Shown in pieces: positions 18,408-25,975 of a stretch of DNA of 64,000 bases. This stretch comes from CAINVV01 sp963663675 (GTDB lineage Bacteria; Bacteroidota; Bacteroidia; Bacteroidales; Prolixibacteraceae): assembly GCA_963663675.1 (NCBI GenBank), contig OY760498.1, positions 496,001-560,000 on the forward strand. The letters run 5' to 3'. A program made the translations under genes and the position numbers. The notes beneath the pieces are model-generated. The model was not told the DNA's origin. It saw only the letters and a list, made by a program, of their open reading frames with translations, and did no database searches. The first letter of the stretch is position 1. Every line of letters begins with the position of its first letter.

Positions 18408-19154
18408 TCAGTTCACATCGTGGGTGCCGTCAGGAAGGAACCTGATGACCGGCTCTAACCTGGTTTGATTAAACAGGTCATAACTCTTCTTGAGATCGGA
18501 CCATAAACTGGTCTTATCCTTGTCCTTGCTGTAATTGGAAATTAATCCCGAATAATTGGCATCACTCAGCCTGGCAGGAAATATTGTCAGGCGGATTACT
18601 TCCTGACCGCTGTTGTACGCTTCTGTTAAATAAACATATAGCTCCTTGATTCGTTCGTTTGTTATGGCAAGACATCCGGATGAGATGCATGAACCGTGAA
18701 TGAAAATATTATTACCCAGGTGGCCGCGGACACCCCTGATACTGTCAGAAGCATTCGGATAACTGACCTTCATCGATAAATAGTACTTACTGAAGGGATT
18801 AAGATCGGCAATGGAGTAGAATCCTTCCGGAACCTGCAGGTCTCGGTAACGTCTCTTCGGCCCGACGGATCCGGACATATCACAGATTGGAAATTCCTTT
18901 ACCAGTTTAAAAACAGAGTCGGAGCTGTTTTTTGCCCATAACTCTATAATTTTCTCGGTTTTGAAGGCCCTGAGGTAAATCCTCAGGCTATCTTTTGAAA
19001 TGGAATGGGCTGCAAGTGTCTTGTCGACGATTTTTCCTTTACCGGAATAGGCTTCCCTTACCCTGGTAAAATTCATCTCCTTCTCTTTGAATGTACCGGC
19101 AGTCATGCCTGAAAGCAGGAAAAACAGGGGTAAGAATATTGTAAACAGTCTCAT
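18408..19154 (-). CDS. L,D-transpeptidase, YafK type
   Basis: 248 residues from ATG 19154 (MRLFTIFLPLFFLLSG), which opens a good signal peptide; the ATG nine codons upstream (19181) would weaken it. The catalytic motif HGSCISSGC (about residues 153-161) gives His153 and Cys161 as the active-site pair of the YkuD fold. The preceding region (VGPKRRYRDLQVPEGFYSI, FSKYYLSMKVSYPN) is typical of the YafK/DpaA subgroup, which cleaves or forms links between peptidoglycan and other molecules in the periplasm. It is convergent with the acyl-CoA synthetase gene (52-bp gap). Confidence 0.88.
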   Translation of the reverse strand: MRLFTIFLPLFFLLSGMTAGTFKEKEMNFTRVREAYSGKGKIVDKTLAAHSISKDSLRIYLRAFKTEKIIELWAKNSSDSVFKLVKEFPICDMSGSVGPKRRYRDLQVPEGFYSIADLNPFSKYYLSMKVSYPNASDSIRGVRGHLGNNIFIHGSCISSGCLAITNERIKELYVYLTEAYNSGQEVIRLTIFPARLSDANYSGLISNYSKDKDKTSLWSDLKKSYDLFNQTRLEPVIRFLPDGTHDVN

Positions 19155-19220
19155 AAATAAAGCTAAAAATGAAATACCCACGAGAAAATATCCATATCAA
19201 CAGAAATTGAAAATGTGGGT

Positions 19221-19245
19221 ATTAGCTTCGCTGATCTTCGATTCC
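19221..19245 (-). repeat. Dispersed intergenic repeat, copy 1
   Basis: The 25-bp core (GGAATCGAAGATC, then AGCGAAGCTAAT, read on the minus strand) is identical to the core of the copy at 56376-56412 and differs at three positions from the one at 30387-30423. It lies in the 299-bp spacer between divergent genes, about 67 bp upstream of the transpeptidase start. Outside the core this copy diverges from the other two. Confidence 0.7.
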
Positions 19246-19453
19246 ATGTGACAAATAAAAAATAAATTAAATTCACATGAAAGCACAAAAATAGTGTAAT
19301 AAAGTGCAATTGTGGCGGTTCATGCGTCGTCATGCCATTCATTTTTTAGCGAAATCAGATAAACATTTTTGCTATCAGGGGTTTATGAATAAAAATTCTC
19401 TTAATTTTAAATGAATTCTTTTCCCCTTATCCACCTAAATAGTCCTGATCAAA

Positions 19454-21145
19454 ATGAATAAATCTTTTCTGTTCGTGTTTGCATTGATTCTTTCAGGTAT
19501 GATTGCATTTATCCCGGGTTATTATCCTGGAATTGCATCAGGTGCCGGAGAGGTGGAAATGAATTCTGTTCCGAAAACAGGTGTTCAGTTTAAGACTTCG
19601 AATGTATCCCTTCAAAAGATATTCAATGCAGCAGAGGAAAAAGCGAAATGGAATATCGGCAGTTTCGGCAAATACAGGGTATTGGTAGAGGGGGCCGGAT
19701 ACAACAATGTGTGGCTGGAAACACAGCCTATGGGAGGATATATGTATGGCAAACGTGATCTGGAAGTTGCCAGGAACAACATTCAGATTTTTATCGACTT
19801 TCAACGCGAGGATGGACGCTTTCCCGGAATGCTGGGATATAAAAACGGGGAGATCACTCCCTATTATGGGTGGTTCCAGGGATATTGTTTCCCAATGCCA
19901 GCTTTCGAACTCTATTTCTGGCTGAACAAGGACAAGGAGTATCTGAACCGCTTATATGCTTCTCTTGAGAAATTTGATGAATTTCTTTGGAAGACGAGGG
20001 ATTCAGACGGGGATGGGTGTCTTGAAACCTGGTGTGTTTGGGATACAGGGGAAGATATGAGTGTGAGGCTGGGAGAAGCTCCTCATTCATGGCCGTTCGA
20101 CTTTCCTCCGACAGAAGTACGTATTGGGAAAATGAAGGAGGACGAGTTGAAAAGCTTATGCAGCAAATCAGAGTTTGACTTCAGGAAGGGTTTTCCTGTA
20201 CCGATGGAGTCGATGGATATTATGTCCTATTCCTATTCAGGAAGGGATGTCCTGGCAAGGATTTCGAAGGAACTTGGCAATGGGAAAGAAACTTTCTGGC
20301 GTGGCAGGGCCAACGAGGTTCGGGCAAAAATTAAAAGCTACCTCTGGGATGAAAAAAAACATGCCTGCTTTGACCGCGACAAAGACAATAAAGTGATGAA
20401 TACGCTGATCCACAATAATCTGCGCTGTATGTATTTTGGAAGTTTTGACCAGCAAATGGCTGATGATTTTGTCAAATATCACCTGATGAACCCTGCTGAA
20501 TTTCTGACTCCGATGCCTTTGCCCTCCATTGCCGCCAATGATCCGTCATTCAGGAATATACCAGGCAATAACTGGAGTGGGCAGCCGCAGGGATTGACCT
20601 TCCAGCGGTCGATCACTGCATTGGAGAACTATGGCCATCTTGCAGAGCTTACAATAATCGGCCGGAAATTCTTAAAAGTCATTGGCGACTCATTGAAATT
20701 CACCCAACAGTTTGATCCGTTCACAGCGACCATCAATAACAATAAGGACGGATATGGTCCCAGCATTTTGTCATCGCTCGAATTTATTTCCAGGATGTAC
20801 GGAATTCATCTGACCCGGGATAAGGTCTTATGGTCATGCCTGCAGGATGAAAATCAGTACGATTATACACAAAAATGGGGTGACCGGACGTTTAAAATGA
20901 CGACGGAAGGTAGTAAAACCTACTGTTATATCAACGAAAAAGTAGTCTTCTCTTTCTCGAAAGGTATTCGTATCATTTCCGATTTATCGGGAAAAATAAG
21001 GGAAGTTGCAGGCATCGACACAAAAGTGCAAAATGTTGAAATAGAATACGGTGGTGAAATGTTCAAACTGACTGTTTCACCTAACGCGGTATATTTGTTC
21101 AACGGCAGGTTCAGCAAGAACAAAGGAGCGGAATTTTATAAATAG
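19454..21145 (+). CDS. Secreted MGH1/GH63-like alpha/alpha-toroid hydrolase
   Basis: 563 residues with a signal peptide (about 1-29). The mature protein is a long helical domain whose motifs resemble the mannosylglycerate/GH63-type six-hairpin toroid: GYNNVWLETQPMGGYMYGKR near the start, the DSDGDGCLETW segment with candidate acidic residues, WRGRANEVRAKIKSYLWDE, and a glycosidase-like NNWSGQPQGLTFQRSITAL near residue 375. The last 110 residues are beta-rich and may be a small accessory domain. By family it should remove glucose or mannose from oligosaccharides in the periplasm. It opens the run of secreted glycan enzymes on this strand. The exact GH family remains uncertain. Confidence 0.65.
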   Translation: MNKSFLFVFALILSGMIAFIPGYYPGIASGAGEVEMNSVPKTGVQFKTSNVSLQKIFNAAEEKAKWNIGSFGKYRVLVEGAGYNNVWLETQPMGGYMYGKRDLEVARNNIQIFIDFQREDGRFPGMLGYKNGEITPYYGWFQGYCFPMPAFELYFWLNKDKEYLNRLYASLEKFDEFLWKTRDSDGDGCLETWCVWDTGEDMSVRLGEAPHSWPFDFPPTEVRIGKMKEDELKSLCSKSEFDFRKGFPVPMESMDIMSYSYSGRDVLARISKELGNGKETFWRGRANEVRAKIKSYLWDEKKHACFDRDKDNKVMNTLIHNNLRCMYFGSFDQQMADDFVKYHLMNPAEFLTPMPLPSIAANDPSFRNIPGNNWSGQPQGLTFQRSITALENYGHLAELTIIGRKFLKVIGDSLKFTQQFDPFTATINNNKDGYGPSILSSLEFISRMYGIHLTRDKVLWSCLQDENQYDYTQKWGDRTFKMTTEGSKTYCYINEKVVFSFSKGIRIISDLSGKIREVAGIDTKVQNVEIEYGGEMFKLTVSPNAVYLFNGRFSKNKGAEFYK

Positions 21146-21402
21146 ATCAGAAAATCGGAGGGTTAAAAACTGCTCAAAAATACTGTTTTTTCTTTCTGTC
21201 TATTATCTATATATCACATATTCAGCGGGGTAATAAGGGCTTTGTTGTAAGTGCACTATGAAACCTGGGGCACAACGATAAGATAATTCTTTTGTAATCA
21301 TTCTTATTGAACATGGAAGTTTTCATGTTCTGTTTTAATATTATTTTTGAATCAATATAAATAAGTGCATGATGCGATAGTTATTACGCTTAGAATCTAC
21401 CT

Positions 21403-21828
21403 ATGAAAAACCTTTTCCTGCTTATCCTTTTAGTGGTTTGTTTATTCCTTCCAGGGAAAGCACAGCAATACAACAGTGACCTGATCATTGAACAGATACT
21501 GAAAACTGATACAACATCCCTTGGGCAAAAAATCATATTTCCATCTGTCCCCAATGAAGAGATTACAATGCTGAAGATCACCATTCCTCCCGGAAAAACA
21601 ACGGGCTGGCACGAACATGATTTTCCGGTTTTTGCCTATGTGCTGAAAGGTACTTTAACTGTGGAGTTCGAAAACGACAAAACATTGAAATTTCCGGTGA
21701 ACTCCTCCTTTTCCGAAGTTGTACATACCATTCACCGGGGCACTAACATGGAAAATACTGATCTTGTATTGCTTGCATTCTATCTAGGTGAGAAAGGAAA
21801 GGCTTTATCGGTCAGGAAGGAAAAATAA
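21403..21828 (+). CDS. Secreted cupin-domain protein
   Basis: 141 residues with a signal peptide (about 1-19, ending in GKAQQ). The cupin barrel shows the first metal-binding motif as PGKTTGWHEHDFPVFAYVLKG and the closing region VHTIHRGTNMENTD. Such proteins bind a metal or small sugar-like ligand; some act as isomerases or sensors. It lies 30 bp before the GH29 fucosidase gene on the same strand and is probably co-transcribed, hinting at a role around the same glycan. A specific activity cannot be assigned. Confidence 0.8.
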   Translation: MKNLFLLILLVVCLFLPGKAQQYNSDLIIEQILKTDTTSLGQKIIFPSVPNEEITMLKITIPPGKTTGWHEHDFPVFAYVLKGTLTVEFENDKTLKFPVNSSFSEVVHTIHRGTNMENTDLVLLAFYLGEKGKALSVRKEK

Positions 21829-21857
21829 CAGACTAACGGACCAAATTATCGAATTAT

Positions 21858-23855
21858 ATGAAATATTTTACCAGACTGCTGCTTGTTTTTATTTCTCTTT
21901 TTCTATTAGCCGGTTGCCGGAATGACAAACCTGCCGATAAAATGGCGTGGTGGAAAGAGGCTAAATTCGGCATGTTTATCCATTGGGGATTGTACAGTAT
22001 TCCCGCCGGAGAATGGAAAGGCACGAAAACCAAGATTGGAGAGACAACGGAATGGATCCAATGCTATATGAAACTGCCGGTTGCCGATTATAAGCAACTT
22101 GCAGCCAGGTTTAATCCAACACTTTTTGATGCTGATGAATTTGTGCGTACAGCCAAAAATGCAGGAATGAAATACATGGTGCTGACCTCGAAACATCATG
22201 AGGGATTTGCCATGTTCAAATCTGCAGATCCCTTTAATGTGGTTGATGCAACTCCGTATAAAAAAGATATCGTAAAAGCACTGTCCGATGCCTGTAAAAA
22301 GCAGGGTATGCATTTCGGATTGTATTATTCCCAGGCACAGGACTGGAATCACCCGGGAGGTGCTGCCTGTTCCGGTCATTGGGATCCCGCACAGGACGGA
22401 AGTTTCGACAAATACCTGGATGAGGTTGCAGTCCCCCAGATCAATGAAATACTGACCAATTACCAACCTGAAATCCTCTGGTGGGATACCCCCTGTGAAA
22501 TGACGAAGGAACGGGCAGAAAAGTTTGCCCCGATCCTGGCAAGGTACCCGGAATTGATAGTAAACAACCGTCTTTGCCAGGGGATTGACGGCGACCTGGA
22601 AACTCCTGAGCAATTCATTCCGGCGACAGGTTTCCCGGGTAAAAACTGGGAATCGTGCATGACAATGAATACCACCTGGGGATACAGTTCCTGGGACCAT
22701 AACTGGAAAAGTGCTGAAGAATTGGTACGCAACCTCATTGATATTGCCTCGAAGGGTGGAAATTACCTGTTAAATGTTGGTCCGACAGCCGAAGGTCTCA
22801 TTCCTGACGCTTCCGTTGAACGTCTGAAAGAGATCGGTACCTGGATGAAAACAAACGGCGAAGCAATATATGGCACTTCTCCCAGTCCTTTCAAAAGGCT
22901 GGACTGGGGACGATGCACCATTAAAAGGGCTGGAGAGAAAAACCTGGTCTATCTGCATATTTTTGATTTTCCGGAAGACGGAATTCTTCGGATACCGGGC
23001 TTAAGTATCACAGTGAAGAAAGCATTTCCCCTTAAAAACAAAAACCAGGAACTTAAAGTTGAAATGGCAGGTAACTATATGAATATTAATATCTCAGGTA
23101 TTGAAAAGGAGAAATTCGCGACAGTTGTCGCCCTGGAAACAACTGATGATGTTGTAGTCTTCAATGCACCGGAAATAAGTGCTGAATACTCCATCTTCAT
23201 TGACAAAGCGTCCTTTACCATTAAATCTGATATTCCCGGTTGTATCCTCCGTTATACCGTTGATGGCTCAATTCCTACCAATGAATCGGCTAAAGCAGAC
23301 AGCATCAACGTTGTCAGCGCTAAGGCTTCCTTCGTGGTCAAAGCTTCGTGTTTTTTGGATGGGAAGCCGGTCAGCGGAGTGGCGGAAATGAGCCTGGCAA
23401 AAGAAGAACCGGTTCCCGGCACCGTGGCATTAAAAAGTAAACCCGGAGTCACCTATGAATATTTTGAAGGAAGCTGGGGAAAACTGCCTGAATTTTCAAC
23501 ATTAAACCCTTTAGCGACAGGAATCGTGCAGAACATTGACCTGACCGCTAAAAAGCGGAATACAGACTACGGCATGGTCTTCAAAGGGTTTATTAGGATT
23601 TCTGAAACAGGGGTTTACCATTTTTTACTGAGTTCCAATGACGGATCCAAAATGATTGTCTCCGGGAAAACCCTTTCCAATGACGGATTGCATGGCTTGG
23701 AGGGAAAATCGATGGACATTGCGCTGGGAAAGGGCTTGCATCCTGTTGAAATCCAGTATTTCCAGGCCGGGGGAGGCGATGCTTTGAAATTGGAATGGAA
23801 AACCAAAGGGAGAGATCTTTCCATATTGGATCCTGCCATACTGGTGCATCAATGA
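21858..23855 (+). CDS. GH29 alpha-L-fucosidase lipoprotein with PA14-type C-terminus
   Basis: 665 residues. A lipoprotein signal ends in LLAGC (Cys20). The GH29 barrel begins at WWKEAKFGMFIHWGLYSIPA and includes the KHHEGFAMF signature (112-120); Asp210 in ILWWDTPCE is the expected nucleophile. The barrel is followed by a beta domain (to about 430), then a chitobiase-type Ig-like domain (CILRYTVDGSIPTNESA, about 450-510) and a PA14-like domain (about 530-660: FKGFIRISETGVYHFLLSSND). It should release alpha-linked fucose from glycans at the cell surface or periplasm. The same pair of appended domains is found on the GH92 enzyme at 25972. The cupin gene is 30 bp upstream. Confidence 0.93.
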   Translation: MKYFTRLLLVFISLFLLAGCRNDKPADKMAWWKEAKFGMFIHWGLYSIPAGEWKGTKTKIGETTEWIQCYMKLPVADYKQLAARFNPTLFDADEFVRTAKNAGMKYMVLTSKHHEGFAMFKSADPFNVVDATPYKKDIVKALSDACKKQGMHFGLYYSQAQDWNHPGGAACSGHWDPAQDGSFDKYLDEVAVPQINEILTNYQPEILWWDTPCEMTKERAEKFAPILARYPELIVNNRLCQGIDGDLETPEQFIPATGFPGKNWESCMTMNTTWGYSSWDHNWKSAEELVRNLIDIASKGGNYLLNVGPTAEGLIPDASVERLKEIGTWMKTNGEAIYGTSPSPFKRLDWGRCTIKRAGEKNLVYLHIFDFPEDGILRIPGLSITVKKAFPLKNKNQELKVEMAGNYMNINISGIEKEKFATVVALETTDDVVVFNAPEISAEYSIFIDKASFTIKSDIPGCILRYTVDGSIPTNESAKADSINVVSAKASFVVKASCFLDGKPVSGVAEMSLAKEEPVPGTVALKSKPGVTYEYFEGSWGKLPEFSTLNPLATGIVQNIDLTAKKRNTDYGMVFKGFIRISETGVYHFLLSSNDGSKMIVSGKTLSNDGLHGLEGKSMDIALGKGLHPVEIQYFQAGGGDALKLEWKTKGRDLSILDPAILVHQ

Positions 23856-23896
23856 ATTGATCATGTTAAGTTCTTTTAAGTTTTTAGGGGGTCTCC

Positions 23897-23930
23897 GAAA
23901 TTTCAACGTTTACGGGAGCGTGAAAATTTC
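23897..23930. terminator. Hairpin between convergent genes
   Basis: GAAATTT (23897-23903) pairs with AAATTTC (23924-23930) and, inside, ACG with CGT, separated by a two-base internal loop. It lies between the fucosidase stop and the stop of the convergent cyclic phosphodiesterase gene and is followed by a pyrimidine-rich stretch. A shared terminator is likely but the stem is weak. Confidence 0.4.
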
Positions 23931-23951
23931 TTCTTCGCTTCCCTTAAAATA

Positions 23952-24557
23952 TTAATCAGTTAATTCAAAAAAAGATTTTCGTTTATAATAAGTGCCGGTA
24001 TCGCATTTATTGGATTCCCATAATTCACAGTGCTTTACCGCAATAGTTAAAACCTCTTCCGGGACAGTGACATTCAACCTGTGTAAATCTGCTGATCGTT
24101 TTAACCTTGATAATGTAACATGTGGAATTGGTTTTTTGAACAAAACATTTATTTGCACCAGGGACATCAGGGTATCCAGAATTTTGTGCGAAGCGGAGGT
24201 GAAATCTTCATTTTCATGGAATTTTGCCCAGATCATTTTATCCCGGCCTTTGTTTTGAATGACTAATATTTCCCGGAAGGATAAGTCAAATGACGAAATT
24301 GTTTTAATACAATCTGACAATGAGGATTGTACAGATGGGATTATTTCCCGGTTTATTCTTCCGATGTACAGCAAGGTAACATGATAATTTCTTTCAGGAA
24401 TCCAATCGATATTCAGCGACTTATTATTTTCTGCGAAGAAGTTGAGCATTCCTATGATTGTGGAGGGAAGAGGAATTGCTACGAACAAAGGCTTTGATAA
24501 CTCTCCAGGTGATGTGGACAGTTCCTGTTTATTGGTTTCATAGTCATGAAAATTCAT
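23952..24557 (-). CDS. thpR: RNA 2',3'-cyclic phosphodiesterase
   Basis: 201 residues. The two HxT motifs that define 2H phosphoesterases are present: HVTLLYIG near residue 65 and HVTLSRLK near residue 145. The lead sequence LFVAIPLPSTI also matches the LigT/ThpR family. The enzyme opens 2',3'-cyclic phosphates of RNA to 2'-phosphates. It is cytoplasmic, without signal peptide, and transcribed alone, convergent with the fucosidase. The N-terminal extension of about 25 residues before the domain is longer than usual; no later ATG fits better. Confidence 0.87.
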   Translation of the reverse strand: MNFHDYETNKQELSTSPGELSKPLFVAIPLPSTIIGMLNFFAENNKSLNIDWIPERNYHVTLLYIGRINREIIPSVQSSLSDCIKTISSFDLSFREILVIQNKGRDKMIWAKFHENEDFTSASHKILDTLMSLVQINVLFKKPIPHVTLSRLKRSADLHRLNVTVPEEVLTIAVKHCELWESNKCDTGTYYKRKSFFELTD

Positions 24558-24811
24558 TGCCTGATTGGAGATATTTCACTATTTTCAAAATTATCGCCGG
24601 AACAGTATAAAAATTAAAATAAGTCCTGGATTATTCTCGTAACTATCCGTTAAGAGCGGATATGAAATTAGGAAAACAATTTTGAATTGCAGATTTAAGT
24701 GTCAAAAGTATACAAGCCCTATATGATTCAGATTACCCTTTGCTGAATCAAACTAAATAACCGGCATTTCAGCCTAAAATCTTATATTCGTAAATCAGTT
24801 TTGTATAATCG

Positions 24812-25975
24812 ATGAGACAAGTTATCAGTGAGTTTCTACAACTCAGTATATTGGTAGTGTTGATAATTACCGGAATTACTGCTTGTCACGTATCCCGGCA
24901 AGTGGCAGCATCCGGGGAACCGGGCAAGGAGATTGTTTTACGTCTGGAACCTAAAGAAGGAAATCAGCGAAACAGTGAAGGCGACTTCATACAACTGAAG
25001 GATGGAAGTATATTATTTGTGTATTCCCATTTTACCAGTGGTGCAGGAGACCATGCAAGTGCCTATCTGGCAGGTAGATATTCAAACGACAAAGGCAAAA
25101 ACTGGACAAAAGAGGATGTTGTGGTTCTTCCCAATGAGGGAGCCATGAATATCATGTCGGTCTCATTGCTGCGCCTGAAAAATGGGGAGGTAGCGCTGTT
25201 GTATCTCAGGAAGAATTCGGAAACGAATTGTATCCCTTTTATACGTATTTCAACGGATGAGGCCAAAACCTGGAGTGAGCCGGTTCGATGTATTGCGGAT
25301 GAAAATTATTTTGTGGTGAATAATAACAGGTTGGTGCAACTACCCGGGGGAAGAATCATTTTCCCGGCTGCCTTACATGAATCCCCCACCTGGAGAAACG
25401 GAAAGATGATGTGTTATTATTCAGACGATAATGGCAAGGTATGGTCCCGTTCTGGCCAGGTGCCAAATCCCGGGAATGTTGTGTTGCAAGAACCCGGCAT
25501 CGTTGAATTGAAAGAAGGCAGGCTCATGATGTTTTGCAGGACAGATACGGGTGTGCAGTATTTTTCCTTTTCAAAAGATAATGGTGTAAACTGGTCGCCA
25601 GTTGAGCCCGGGAATATTAAATCACCCTTATCTCCTGCCTCCATTGAAAGGATCCCGTCAACCGGGGATTTGTTGCTGGTATGGAACAACAATTATCAGC
25701 CTGGTAAAGACGGGGGAAAGCGGACTCCTTTCAACCTTGCGATTTCAAAAGATGACGGTCGCAACTGGGAAAAGGCACAAACAATTGAAAGTGACCCTGA
25801 CGGATGGTATTGTTATACCGCCATCGAATTTGTCGGGGACCATGTGCTGCTGGGACATTGTGCCGGTGACAAAAAGGTAAATAACGGTCTTGCAACGACA
25901 CAAATAACAAGGTTGAGCCTCGACTGGATTTACGGGGAAGCAGCCATTGGTGTTAATTATAATGTAAAACAATGA
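24812..25975 (+). CDS. Sialidase-fold (BNR repeat) lipoprotein
   Basis: 387 residues. Lipoprotein-type signal with Cys25 (GITACHVS). Five Asp-box-like repeats mark the blades of a six-bladed propeller: NDKGKNW, STDEAKTW, SDDNGKVW, SKDNGVNW and SKDDGRNW. The family includes exo-sialidases, but the canonical N-terminal Arg-Ile-Pro motif of GH33 is not evident, so other sugars are possible. It is probably surface- or periplasm-facing. The stop overlaps the first possible start of the GH92 gene (ATGA arrangement at 25972-25975), so the two are translationally coupled and should act on the same substrate. Confidence 0.75.
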   Translation: MRQVISEFLQLSILVVLIITGITACHVSRQVAASGEPGKEIVLRLEPKEGNQRNSEGDFIQLKDGSILFVYSHFTSGAGDHASAYLAGRYSNDKGKNWTKEDVVVLPNEGAMNIMSVSLLRLKNGEVALLYLRKNSETNCIPFIRISTDEAKTWSEPVRCIADENYFVVNNNRLVQLPGGRIIFPAALHESPTWRNGKMMCYYSDDNGKVWSRSGQVPNPGNVVLQEPGIVELKEGRLMMFCRTDTGVQYFSFSKDNGVNWSPVEPGNIKSPLSPASIERIPSTGDLLLVWNNNYQPGKDGGKRTPFNLAISKDDGRNWEKAQTIESDPDGWYCYTAIEFVGDHVLLGHCAGDKKVNNGLATTQITRLSLDWIYGEAAIGVNYNVKQ